This document shows, in pieces, positions 27,581-34,828 of a stretch of 64,000 nucleotides of DNA. The position numbers and the translations under genes were made by a program. The notes under the pieces were generated by a model. That model saw nothing but the letters and a program-made list of their open reading frames with translations, did no database searches and was not told the DNA's origin. Source of the DNA: Phycisphaeraceae bacterium (lineage in GTDB: Bacteria; Planctomycetota; Phycisphaerae; Phycisphaerales; UBA1924); the NCBI GenBank assembly GCA_020639235.1, contig JACKHC010000001.1:558001-622000 (forward strand), given 5' to 3'. How positions within the stretch are numbered: position 1 is the first letter of the stretch; every line of letters begins with the position of its first letter.

Positions 27581-28222
27581 ATGGGATCGGCGATGCGATT
27601 GGTGATTCTGGGTGGGGGCGGGCACGGGGCGGTGGTTGCGGAGGGGGCGCAGCTGGCGGGGTGGATCCTGGAGGGGTTCTACGACGATGACGCGGCGGCG
27701 GTGCTGTTCGGCGGCGTGAGGCGGCTGGGCGCGATCGGCGATTTCGCGGCGCGGGGGGATGAGATGCGCGAGGCGATCGTGGGTGTGGGGCTGCTGGAGG
27801 CGCGGCGGCGTGTGATCGAGAAGGCTGGCGCGCGGGCGCGGTGGGCGAATGTCATTCATCCGCGGGCGATTGTTTCGGAGCGGGCTGAGATCGGCGATGG
27901 GGCTTTCGTCGGCCCCGGCGCGATCGTGAACCCACGGGCGCGCGTGGCGATGCACGCGATCATCAATAGCGGCGCGATCGTTGAGCATGACTGCGCGATC
28001 GGCGTGAACGCGCATGTGGCGCCGGGTGCGGTGCTGTGCGGCGGGGTGCGCGTGGGGGACGGGACACTCATCGGCGCGGGGGCGCGGGTGATTCCGGGTG
28101 TGACGATTGGCGCGGGGTGCGTGGTGGGCGCGGGGAGTGTTGTGGTGCGCGATTTGGGGGACGGCGCGACGGTGATGGGGAACCCGGCGCGGGGGAAGCG
28201 CGCAGCGCGGGCTGTTGCTTAG
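27581..28222 (+). CDS. PglD/NeuD-like sugar O- or N-acyltransferase
   Basis: This 213-residue protein has the two-domain plan of PglD/NeuD: an N-terminal Rossmann-like part starting RLVILGGGGHGAVVAE, and a C-terminal left-handed beta-helix of hexapeptide repeats (about residues 95–205). The repeats include ARAEIGDGAFVGPGAIVNP-like rungs, the catalytic histidine region SGAIVEHDCAIG, and the ending GNPARGKRA. Family members acetylate UDP-amino-sugars or sialic acid precursors. The ATG at 27581 has GGAG nine bases upstream; ATG 27593 is an alternative and begins closer to the conserved domain. It likely works in surface glycan synthesis. Confidence 0.85.
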   Translation: MGSAMRLVILGGGGHGAVVAEGAQLAGWILEGFYDDDAAAVLFGGVRRLGAIGDFAARGDEMREAIVGVGLLEARRRVIEKAGARARWANVIHPRAIVSERAEIGDGAFVGPGAIVNPRARVAMHAIINSGAIVEHDCAIGVNAHVAPGAVLCGGVRVGDGTLIGAGARVIPGVTIGAGCVVGAGSVVVRDLGDGATVMGNPARGKRAARAVA

Positions 28223-28225
28223 AAA

Positions 28226-28282
28226 CGTTCACCACAGAGGGCACAAAGGCAGAAGGCATCAGGCATCGGGCAGCAGGCAATA
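28226..28282 (+). repeat. CACAGAGG-type and GGCATC-type short repeats
   Basis: Directly after the PglD-like gene, TTCACCACAGAGGGCACAAA is followed by imperfect repeats of GGCATCAGGCATCGGGCAGC. The same GGCATC/GGCAGC units recur at about 36398–36440, and the CACAGAGG units recur inverted at about 24930–24972. No coding sense is seen in this gap. Confidence 0.55.
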
Positions 28283-28297
28283 GGGGGGTCCCCCCCC

Positions 28298-28359
28298 CCT
28301 CTCCGTCACACTCCGTGTGACACCTCCCCCGCCCCCCCAATGGCGGCGAGGGAGGGAGC
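28298..28359 (-). repeat. Three-way-junction intergenic repeat, copy 4 (inverted)
   Basis: Read on the minus strand this is the element of 23524: GCTCCCTC, a degenerate G-rich first hairpin, GAGGT, then GTCACAC-gga-GTGTGAC and a GGAG/G-run end. It lies between the PglD-like gene and the lipoprotein at 28454. Confidence 0.65.
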
Positions 28360-28453
28360 AAAGCCAACCCCTCGCTTGCGCGAGGGGCTCGCCCGGACCT
28401 CAATGCCCTTGCGGGCGCCCGTGATCCGATCGTCGGGTTGATATGGTGCATGG

Positions 28454-29035
28454 ATGAGCGCGGTGCGAGGGATTGCGGCGACATGTGTTGTGGCGAGCGC
28501 GGTGGTTTTGAGTGGATGTGCAGCGCGCGGAGATCGTGCGGGGCGCGATGATGCGGCGGTGCGGGGTGAGGGCGATTCGGTTGGTGGTGCTGTTGTTGTT
28601 GATGATGGTGAGGCGGAGCGGGTGGTGGTGGCGTCGCTGAATCGGGCGCGGGCGGGCGTGGCGATGGTGGCGCGGTACATGCTGGCGTTTGCTGATGTTG
28701 AGGGCGGTGTGGTGGGGTCGGATGGTCATGCGACTGATGGGCCGCGGAGTGCGCGGGGTGCGGCGGTGAAGGCGCGCTGGGACACGATTGATCGGAGGCG
28801 CGCCGAGGCGCGGCTGCACGAGCGGGTGGCGGGTGTGGCGGCGTCGGCGGATGGGCTGGAGTCGCTCTTGCGGTCGTACAAGGCGTCGCGTCGTGCGGCG
28901 GCGGATGGTGCGGGTGGCGCGGCGCTTCGGGCGATGGCGGCGCGGATGCGCGAGAGCGCGGGCGCATTGGACGGTGAGGTGGCGGGGATGATGGCGGCGT
29001 GGGAGGCGTGGAAGGCGAAGTATGGTTGGTTGTGA
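28454..29035 (+). CDS. Putative lipoprotein with helical body
   Basis: The product has 193 residues. A lipoprotein signal ends at the lipobox LSGC (Cys about residue 22). The mature part is Ala/Arg-rich and largely helical (about residues 100–190), with a final WEAWKAKYGWL. No family recognised. The very high density of GTG/GCG codons follows the G-rich + strand here. A REP-type tandem array begins just after its stop codon. It could be a periplasmic helical-bundle protein; function unknown. Confidence 0.65.
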   Translation: MSAVRGIAATCVVASAVVLSGCAARGDRAGRDDAAVRGEGDSVGGAVVVDDGEAERVVVASLNRARAGVAMVARYMLAFADVEGGVVGSDGHATDGPRSARGAAVKARWDTIDRRRAEARLHERVAGVAASADGLESLLRSYKASRRAAADGAGGAALRAMAARMRESAGALDGEVAGMMAAWEAWKAKYGWL

Positions 29036-29052
29036 GGGGGTGGGGGGGAGAG

Positions 29053-29330
29053 CACCGCTTGCGTCACTGCGTGCCGACAAGCGGTGGCACCCAGAAAGAG
29101 GGTGCGGTGGCGGTCGAGAGTAGAGGTCGATAGAGAAGCACCGCTTGCGTCACTACGTGCCGACAAGCGGTGGCACCCAGAAAGAGGGAGCGGTGGCGGT
29201 CGAGAGTAGAGGTCGATAGAGAAGCACCGCTTGCGTCACTGCGTGCCGACAAGCGGTGGCACCCGAGAAAAGAAGCGGTGGCACACGAGAAAGGAAGCGG
29301 TGGCACCCAGGAAGCGGGAGCGGTGACACC
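29053..29330 (+). repeat. Tandem REP array upstream of RAYT gene (86-base unit)
   Basis: Three full hairpins, each CACCGCTTG-N16-CAAGCGGTG, lie at 29053–29086, 29139–29172 and 29225–29258. The first two are embedded in an 86-base tandem unit. After the third come four or five right-half remnants (AAGCGGTGGCAC-like) spaced 20–25 bases apart to about 29330. The array ends about 20 bases before the RAYT start codon. It fills the whole gap between the two genes. Confidence 0.88.
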
Positions 29331-29351
29331 AAGAGTTTCTACATTGGGGTC

Positions 29352-29882
29352 ATGATTCGGCGGACGAGGAAGCGGTACGAGCGCGTGGGTGATGCGCGGT
29401 ACCTGACCTTTTCGTGCTATCGGCGTGAGCCGCTGTTTGATGATGATCGGATCAGGCGGGTGTTCACGGAGCAGTTGATGCACGCGCGGGAGGCGATGGG
29501 TTTCGGGGTGTTGGCGTGGGTCATCATGCCGGAGCATGTGCATGTACTGGTGATGCCCGAGCCGCCCGATGTGACGGTGACACGGGTGCTGCAGACGCTC
29601 AAGCGGCGGTCGTCGGCGCGGTCTCTAGAGATCATCCGAGGGTCTGCGCCGGATCGGATCGCGGGGTTATGTGACGCGAACGGTTTGACGCGGTTCTGGC
29701 AGAAGGGCGGGGGGTATGACCGGAATATCTACTCGCGTGATGAGCTCATCGAGAAGATCAACTACATCCACGAGAACCCGGTGCGTCGGGGGTTGGTGAA
29801 GTATTCGCACGAGTGGGCGTGGTCGTCGGCGCGTGCGCATCGGGGGATGGAGACGGAGTGGCCGGAGATTGATGTGGTGTAG
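29352..29882 (+). CDS. REP-associated tyrosine transposase (RAYT, Y1-type)
   Basis: A 176-residue member of the TnpA-REP/Y1 transposase family, single-strand nucleases related to IS200/IS605 TnpA. The HUH metal motif is in IMPEHVHVLVMPEP (about residues 58–71). The likely catalytic tyrosine is in GGGYDRNIYSRDEL (about 126–139), and the family ending YIHENPVRRGLVKY follows. RAYTs recognise and cut REP hairpins and are usually single-copy, immobile, and flanked by their REPs. That is exactly the context here, with arrays on both sides. The ATG at 29352 is chosen because longer frame extension would run through the repeat array. No inverted terminal repeats of an IS are seen. Confidence 0.9.
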   Translation: MIRRTRKRYERVGDARYLTFSCYRREPLFDDDRIRRVFTEQLMHAREAMGFGVLAWVIMPEHVHVLVMPEPPDVTVTRVLQTLKRRSSARSLEIIRGSAPDRIAGLCDANGLTRFWQKGGGYDRNIYSRDELIEKINYIHENPVRRGLVKYSHEWAWSSARAHRGMETEWPEIDVV

Positions 29883-29904
29883 AGATTCTTGGGGGAAGGA
29901 AGAG

Positions 29905-30164
29905 CACCGCTTGCGTCACTGCGTTCCGCCAAGCGGTGGCACCCGAGGATTCGGTAGGGGGGTGAGAAGCACCGCTTGCGTCACTGCGTGCCGACAAGCG
30001 GTGGCACCCGAGGATTGGGTAGGAGGGTGAGAAGCACCGCTTGCGTCACTACGTGCCGACAAGCGGTGGCACCCGAGGATTGGGTAGGAGGGTGAGAAGC
30101 ACCGCTTGCGTCACTGCGTTCCGACAAGCGGTGGCACCCGAAAAGAGAAGCGGTGGCACCCGAG
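29905..30164 (+). repeat. Tandem REP array downstream of RAYT gene (65-base unit)
   Basis: Four hairpins at 29905–29938, 29970–30003, 30035–30068 and 30100–30133 repeat with an exact 65-base period. Each has the perfect 9-base arms CACCGCTTG/CAAGCGGTG and a GCACCCGAGGAT-type spacer. Two right-half remnants follow to about 30175. All are in the same orientation as those upstream of the RAYT gene. No spacer diversity of the CRISPR kind is present. Confidence 0.88.
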
Positions 30165-30191
30165 AAGGGGAAGCGGTGGGGGTCGGCGCTG

Positions 30192-30593
30192 TTAGCGCGG
30201 CTGGATGAGGTCGATGCGGTTGCCGTAGAGGTCGCGGAAGACGGCGACGGTGCCGTAGGTTTCGTGGCGGGCCGGGCCTTCGAAGATGACGCCCTGCGCG
30301 GTCATGCGGGCGTGGTCGCGGTGGAAGTCGTCGGTGGTGATGAAGAGGAAGACGCGGCCGCCGGTCTGGTTGCCGACGGAGGCGATCTGCTCGGGGGTGG
30401 CGGCCTTGGCGAGGAGCAAACCGGCGCTGTTGTCGGGCGGGGCGACGACGACCCAGCGCTTGCCGGCGCCCATGTCGGTGTCGTGGCGGAGGGTGAAGCC
30501 GACTCGACGGGTGTAGAAGTCGATCGCCTCGTCGTAGTCGCGGACGGTGAGGGTGACGAGGGCGAGTCGGGGGCCCGGGGGTGATGATGTCAT
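30192..30593 (-). CDS. VOC-family (glyoxalase-like) protein
   Basis: A 133-residue single-module VOC protein. It starts LALVTLTVRDYDEAIDFYTR, passes through VGFTLRHDTDMG and FLFITTDDFHRD, and ends TVAVFRDLYGNRIDLIQPR; the last segment carries the usual metal-ligand glutamate/aspartate region. The family covers glyoxalase I, dioxygenases and antibiotic-binding proteins, so the substrate is not known. The ATG at 30593 is chosen over longer openings because it sits at the normal distance from the first strand. It reads toward the REP array. Confidence 0.85.
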   Translation of the reverse strand: MTSSPPGPRLALVTLTVRDYDEAIDFYTRRVGFTLRHDTDMGAGKRWVVVAPPDNSAGLLLAKAATPEQIASVGNQTGGRVFLFITTDDFHRDHARMTAQGVIFEGPARHETYGTVAVFRDLYGNRIDLIQPR

Positions 30594-30640
30594 GGTGGGG
30601 GAGATGATCGCACGGTGCGCGGCGGGGTGGGAAGGAGGGG

Positions 30641-30751
30641 ACGGAGCGTCTGGGCGCGGGGTCGATGGTGATTCTCGCGCCGGGGACGAAGCACGGAGTG
30701 CGCGCTGAGGACGCCGCGGTGTTTCTGTTGCAGGTGTCGCTGGGGGCGTAG
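30641..30751 (+). pseudogene. Remnant of a cupin-domain gene (C-terminal end)
   Basis: The short + strand frame ending at the TAG 30749–30751 encodes LGAGSMVILAPGTKHGV followed by RAEDAAVFLLQVSLGA. This reads like the last two strands of a small cupin (a proline-rich PGxxH turn, then a DAAFLL-type closing strand). An in-frame stop lies just upstream at 30605, and nothing that looks like the first cupin motif precedes it. It ends about 7 bases before a degenerate REP hairpin. This is a judgement from pattern and short length, so only moderate confidence. Confidence 0.4.
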
Positions 30752-30757
30752 GGGGAA

Positions 30758-30804
30758 GCGCCGCTTTCGTCGCTGCGTGTCCCCCCCGACGACAAGCGGT
30801 GGCG
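30758..30804 (+). repeat. Degenerate REP hairpin
   Basis: GCGCCGCTTTCGTCGCTGCG, then a C-run, and CGACAAGCGGTGG is a decayed copy of the RAYT-associated hairpin with several mismatches and a longer loop. The gap from 30594 to 30975 also holds the cupin remnant. Its last 150 bases become clearly AT-richer, where the low-GC island begins. Confidence 0.6.
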
Positions 30805-30975
30805 GCCGGCATTGATTCCGGACGAAATTGCAGAGGCGCAGAATTTGCCCGCCGCTAGATATAGTGGGTAAAGGGCGGATCCACTGCCCTTGATGCCCAA
30901 TATGTAGGGACAGCGGCGATTACTTTCTCAAAAAAGTACTGTTCTTGATAGACCAAGAGTGCCGAAACCTTGCGC

Positions 30976-31428
30976 ATGGACGCCACATTGTTTGACAATA
31001 CTGCGGAGCAGTTTGAATCAACGCTTGAAACGGCTGATACCATCCGTGACGATGATTACTTAGAACGAGTCGAGCGCATTCTTTGTGATGAGTCTACGCC
31101 GCAAGGGCGTAGACTACGCGAGGATATTGAGTCTTATATCCCCGAAGTGCGCAAGAACATTAAGACGCTCGAAGCGTGGCATCAGGTGACCCTGTTTACA
31201 TCCGTGATTGTGCCGATCGTTGGCCTGACCGTCGTTGTGCTCGCTGCGTCGTTCCCTATCGGCGTTGGAGTTGGTGCGTTGTGCGGGCTGCCGATCGCGT
31301 TGACGAAGCATCTCTCGACGCACATCACGCGGACGCGCGACAAGCTGCGTGAGCTTTACAACGATCTGGAGCGCAGCCGCCAGAGTGAGCGATTGGGCAA
31401 GATGCTGAATGGGGTGTCAGGCGGTTAG
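30976..31428 (+). CDS. Hypothetical membrane protein, low-GC island
   Basis: A 150-residue protein: a charged N-terminal helical part (about residues 1–65), a membrane hairpin (about 70–115; FTSVIVPIVGLTVVVLAAS, then FPIGVGVGALCGLPIAL), and a charged C-terminal helix. A TTG at 30970 is an alternative start. Its codon use is less GC-biased than the neighbours, and the gene is followed directly by a REP hairpin beginning at the stop codon. I recognise no family. The helix–membrane hairpin–helix plan resembles small signalling or effector membrane proteins, but that is only resemblance. Confidence 0.6.
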   Translation: MDATLFDNTAEQFESTLETADTIRDDDYLERVERILCDESTPQGRRLREDIESYIPEVRKNIKTLEAWHQVTLFTSVIVPIVGLTVVVLAASFPIGVGVGALCGLPIALTKHLSTHITRTRDKLRELYNDLERSRQSERLGKMLNGVSGG

Positions 31429-31462
31429 CACCGCTTGCGTGACTTCGTCCCGACAAGCGGTG
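31429..31462 (+). repeat. REP hairpin between the two island genes
   Basis: CACCGCTTG (31429–31437) and CAAGCGGTG (31454–31462) with a 16-base loop. It starts one base after the stop codon of the membrane protein and stands 8 bases before the end of the convergent gene, where it could act as a shared transcription end. Confidence 0.85.
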
Positions 31463-31470
31463 GCACCCGG

Positions 31471-32838
31471 CTACTTGCGCTTGCGTCGTTTCTTGTTTCT
31501 GGATCGACACATCTTCGTTGACGACTGCCCGGTTAGTCTTGCGAGGATCAGTGGCTCAAGCACCTGTCGTTCAGGGCTTTCTGTCAGCCATGTCATCACG
31601 GCCGCTCGCAGATCCGTCGAGACTGTCTCACCGCGTATTGCACTGCGATAGAGCACTTGCAGAACACAGGCGTTCGCGTGCCCTTGCTCTGCTAGATGGT
31701 CAGCGTAGTCCTTTAGGTCGTGCCAATCGAGTTTGGTCTGGCTTGGCTGCAATAGGATGGATGACAAATACTCGTTTGCGCGCTCATAATCATCAGCGAA
31801 TAGCGCAATCACGTCCGAGTCAAGAGTTAAGATGTTCTCGACTTTCGATGCATCAAGACATTGTTTGGCTCGCTCCACAGCAGCCGCGGCTAGTTCAAAT
31901 TCGCCGACGATGAAGAGCAATCGTGCCTTCACTATATATATATCGACAAACTGATTCCCTAGCCAGGATTCTGCTAAGTCTAGGTCGGTTCGCGCTATGG
32001 CAACCCGTGTCGGTCCGACCGAATCCCCGGCTCTATAACGACCGGAACACGTGAGACATGCCATTCCCAAATGTCGAACCAGTACACGAGGCGGAGCGGA
32101 TTCGTCAGATTGGCACCGCGCAAGCGAATGGTCTAACTCTTTGAATACAAGCCCAGCGATCGAGTATCGCTTTTCATCAGATCGTTGCAGTCCGACCTTT
32201 AGCAGAATGATTGAGAGCAACGAGTACTGCCGATTTGCCAGTTTTTGATAGTCGGATGCGTCGGCGTGCTCTCCGAAGAGCTTGGCGACAGTTGCGCCCC
32301 AGAGTCCGAATAGTTTCTGTTGGAACTCGCCCTGAAAGGCGGAAGTGATTGAGCACTCCATCTCGTAGCCGGTTGGCGTCCCTTGGCGCGGCGAGACATT
32401 CACAGCCATTACCGAAGAGAAGCCATATCGCTTTCGCAAGCGAACTCGTGAAGCGTGGGTCTGAGCAAGTGTGTGGGGGATGAACTTGATTCGAATTCGC
32501 GTGGAATTCGTTGATCGAGCGAGCGATGCGAGTCCATCGTTCATCAGTGACACCTCGTCGGGAGGTATCTTCAGGGTCTGAACTGCGATTGCTATTCGTT
32601 CGCCTTTACCAAATCGCCAGTACAGCGATCGACAGATCCACCATACAAGCAGACCAAACAAGATTCCGGTGATCGAAAGCCACTTGGTTGGGAAGGAATA
32701 GTCACCGATAGCGAGCTGGCTTGGGATGGTTATCCCAAATAGTATCAACCCCAATAAAGCACAAAAAATTGCGCCGAGTCGACCGATCCAGAAAACTGGA
32801 GATGCCAGTTGCTCGATCGAGGGGCTTATGCTGACCAC
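31471..32838 (-). CDS. Hypothetical membrane protein with TPR-like region, low-GC island
   Basis: The 455-residue product starts at GTG 32838, with AGGA seven bases upstream. Two membrane helices lie near residues 20–40 and 52–72, followed by a domain of about 110 residues (strands and basic patches). Then comes a long helical part (about 190–430) with TPR-like packing, for example the YQKLANRQYSLLSIILLKVG and FELAAAAVERAKQCLD segments. The end is a run of basic residues (RSRNKKRRKRK). No domain is certain. GC content and codon use differ from the surrounding genome, suggesting recent acquisition together with the small membrane protein next to it. Function unknown. Confidence 0.6.
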   Translation of the reverse strand: MVSISPSIEQLASPVFWIGRLGAIFCALLGLILFGITIPSQLAIGDYSFPTKWLSITGILFGLLVWWICRSLYWRFGKGERIAIAVQTLKIPPDEVSLMNDGLASLARSTNSTRIRIKFIPHTLAQTHASRVRLRKRYGFSSVMAVNVSPRQGTPTGYEMECSITSAFQGEFQQKLFGLWGATVAKLFGEHADASDYQKLANRQYSLLSIILLKVGLQRSDEKRYSIAGLVFKELDHSLARCQSDESAPPRVLVRHLGMACLTCSGRYRAGDSVGPTRVAIARTDLDLAESWLGNQFVDIYIVKARLLFIVGEFELAAAAVERAKQCLDASKVENILTLDSDVIALFADDYERANEYLSSILLQPSQTKLDWHDLKDYADHLAEQGHANACVLQVLYRSAIRGETVSTDLRAAVMTWLTESPERQVLEPLILARLTGQSSTKMCRSRNKKRRKRK

Positions 32839-32860
32839 TGTTGTCCTATGTTAATGAAAT

Positions 32861-32887
32861 GGACCTCCTAGAAGCTCTAGGAGGTCC
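32861..32887 (-). terminator. Terminator after groEL
   Basis: A perfect 12-base stem, GGACCTCCTAGA with TCTAGGAGGTCC, has a three-base loop. On the minus strand it is followed by ATTTCATTAA. It lies 27 bases beyond the groEL stop codon and is a strong candidate for a factor-independent terminator. Confidence 0.8.
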
Positions 32888-32913
32888 ACATAGGTTGCGG
32901 CGTTCGGTGTCAC

Positions 32914-34551
32914 TCAATAATCCATATCATCCATCCCGCCGCCCGCATGGGCAGGGGATCCCTTCTTCTCCTTGAGTTCGACGATGGCGGCGTCGGTGGT
33001 GAGGAGGAGTGCTGCGATGGAGGCGGCGTTCTGGAGGGCGGTGCGTTCGACCTTGGTGGGGACGATGACGCCCATGGAGACGAGGTCGCCGTATTCGTGG
33101 GTGACGGCGTTGTAGCCGAAGTTGGTGTCGGAATTTTCCTCGATCTTTGAGGCGATGACGGAGCCGTCGAGGCCGCAGTTGGCTGCGATCTGCTTGACGG
33201 GTGCGGAGACGGCTCGGGAGACGATGTCGATGCCGACACGCTGGTCGCCCGTGGCCTTCTTCTTGAGGGCTTCGAGGGCGCGGCGGGCGCGGAGGATGGC
33301 GACGCCGCCGCCCGGGAGGATGCCTTCCTCGGCTGCGGCTCGGCAGGAGTGGAGCGCGTCTTCGACGCGGTCCTTCTTCTCCTTCATTTCGACTTCGGTG
33401 GCGGCGCCGACGTTGATCTGGGCGACGCCGCCGGCGAGCTTGGCGAGGCGCTCTTCGAGCTTCTCGCGGTCGTAGTCGGAGGAGGTTGCTTCGATCTGGT
33501 GGCGGAGCTGCTCGACGCGGCCCTTGATGCTCGCGGATGAGCCGGCGCCTTCGACGATCGTGGTTTCGTCCTTGGTGACGATGATCTTCTTGGCGCGGCC
33601 GAGGTCTTTGAGCTCGAGCTTTTCGATATCGATGCCGAGCTCTTCCATGATGGGCTGGCCGCCGGTGAGGACGGCGAGGTCTTCGAGCATGGCCTTGCGG
33701 CGGTCGCCGAAGCCCGGGGCCTTGACGGCGGCGACCTTGAGGACGCCGCGGAGTTTGTTGACGACGAGCATGGCGAGTGCTTCGCCTTCGATGTCTTCGG
33801 CGATGATGAGGAGTGGCGCGCCGGCTTCGGCGGCCTTGCCGAGGATGGGGAGGATGTCCTTGGCGGAGGAGATCTTCTTCTCGTGGATGAGGATGTAGGG
33901 CTTGTCGAGGACGCACTCCATGTTGGCGGGGTCGGTGACGAAGTGTGGCGAGAGGTAGCCCTTGTCGAACTGCATGCCTTCGAGGAGTTCGACTTCGGTT
34001 TCGAGGCCCTGGCCTTCTTCGATGGTGATGACGCCGTCCTTGCCGACCTTGTCCATGGCTTCGGCGATGATCTTGCCGATCTGCTCGTCCTGGTTGGCGG
34101 AGCAGGTGCCGACCTGTGCGATTTCCTTGGAGGACTTCACGGGGCGGGACATCTTGCCGAGCTCATCGACGATGGCGCGGACGGCGAGGTCGATGCCGAT
34201 CTTGACCTGGTTGGGGTTGGCGCCGGCGGTGATGTTCTTGAGGCCTTCGGCGTAGATGGCTTCGGCGTAGACGGTTGCGGTTGTGGTGCCGTCGCCTGCG
34301 TCCTTGGAGGCTTTGGAGGCGACTTCCTTGACCATTTGGGCGCCCATGTTTTCGTAGGGGTCGTCGAGCGTGATTTCCTTGGCGACGGAGACGCCGTCCT
34401 TGGTGACGGTGGGTGCGCCGTAGGATTTTTCGAGGATAACGACGCGGCCGGAGGGGCCGAGTGTGACCTTGACGGCGGCGGCGAGTTTGTTGATGCCGCG
34501 GAGGATTCTCTCGCGGGCGTCGGAGTCGAAAGCGATTTGCTTGGCGGCCAT
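32914..34551 (-). CDS. groEL: Chaperonin GroEL (60 kDa)
   Basis: GroEL is the ATP-driven folding chamber, two rings of seven subunits, working with the GroES lid. All 545 residues are present with the expected landmarks: the phosphate loop VTLGPSGRVV, the DGTTTATV nucleotide site, the hinge and apical domain with KAPGFGDRRKAMLED, and the C-terminal catalytic aspartate region. The end GGMDDMDY is short and Met/Asp-containing rather than the long GGM repeat. Compared with classical groE operons it is separated from groES by two small genes. The ATG at 34551 is standard. Confidence 0.97.
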   Translation of the reverse strand: MAAKQIAFDSDARERILRGINKLAAAVKVTLGPSGRVVILEKSYGAPTVTKDGVSVAKEITLDDPYENMGAQMVKEVASKASKDAGDGTTTATVYAEAIYAEGLKNITAGANPNQVKIGIDLAVRAIVDELGKMSRPVKSSKEIAQVGTCSANQDEQIGKIIAEAMDKVGKDGVITIEEGQGLETEVELLEGMQFDKGYLSPHFVTDPANMECVLDKPYILIHEKKISSAKDILPILGKAAEAGAPLLIIAEDIEGEALAMLVVNKLRGVLKVAAVKAPGFGDRRKAMLEDLAVLTGGQPIMEELGIDIEKLELKDLGRAKKIIVTKDETTIVEGAGSSASIKGRVEQLRHQIEATSSDYDREKLEERLAKLAGGVAQINVGAATEVEMKEKKDRVEDALHSCRAAAEEGILPGGGVAILRARRALEALKKKATGDQRVGIDIVSRAVSAPVKQIAANCGLDGSVIASKIEENSDTNFGYNAVTHEYGDLVSMGVIVPTKVERTALQNAASIAALLLTTDAAIVELKEKKGSPAHAGGGMDDMDY

Positions 34552-34600
34552 AGTTTGTTCCTTATCAGTTAGTCGGTGTGCTTGTGTGTTTGTGTTGGGG

Positions 34601-34804
34601 TTATCCGATGCGGACCCAGGAGATTTGTTCGGCGTCGATGATGTAGATGTGTTTGCCGTCGGTGAGTTTGACGAGGTGGTCTGCCTCGTCGGGGAGGAGC
34701 ATGGCGTTGGGTATGAGGCACATCTCGGCGCGATTGAAGTAGAACGCGGCGTCGCGTTTGGCGTTGAGTTCGGAGAGTGCTTTGCGGAGTTGGTCGGTGG
34801 TCAT
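34601..34804 (-). CDS. Small protein between groES and groEL (67 residues)
   Basis: A compact 67-residue frame transcribed with the chaperonin genes: MTTDQLRKALSELNAKRDAA, then a strand-rich second half with AEMCLIPNAMLLPDE and DGKHIYIIDAEQISWVRI. No signal peptide or membrane segment. I do not recognise a family. It lies 24 bases after the 149-residue gene and 49 bases before groEL. Its conserved-looking amino-acid composition, and placement inside the operon, argue that it is a real gene. A chaperonin-associated role is possible but unproven. Confidence 0.65.
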   Translation of the reverse strand: MTTDQLRKALSELNAKRDAAFYFNRAEMCLIPNAMLLPDEADHLVKLTDGKHIYIIDAEQISWVRIG

Positions 34805-34828
34805 GGGATAGGCATCGGGGAATAGGGA

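Noticed and set aside
29352..29882. Active insertion sequence of the IS200/IS605 type
   Set aside because: The protein has the RAYT-type ending and REP context, and no IS left/right ends or target duplication are visible.
29053..30164. CRISPR array
   Set aside because: The repeats have nearly identical spacers, periods of 65 and 86 bases, perfect hairpin arms and an adjacent RAYT gene; no cas genes are present.
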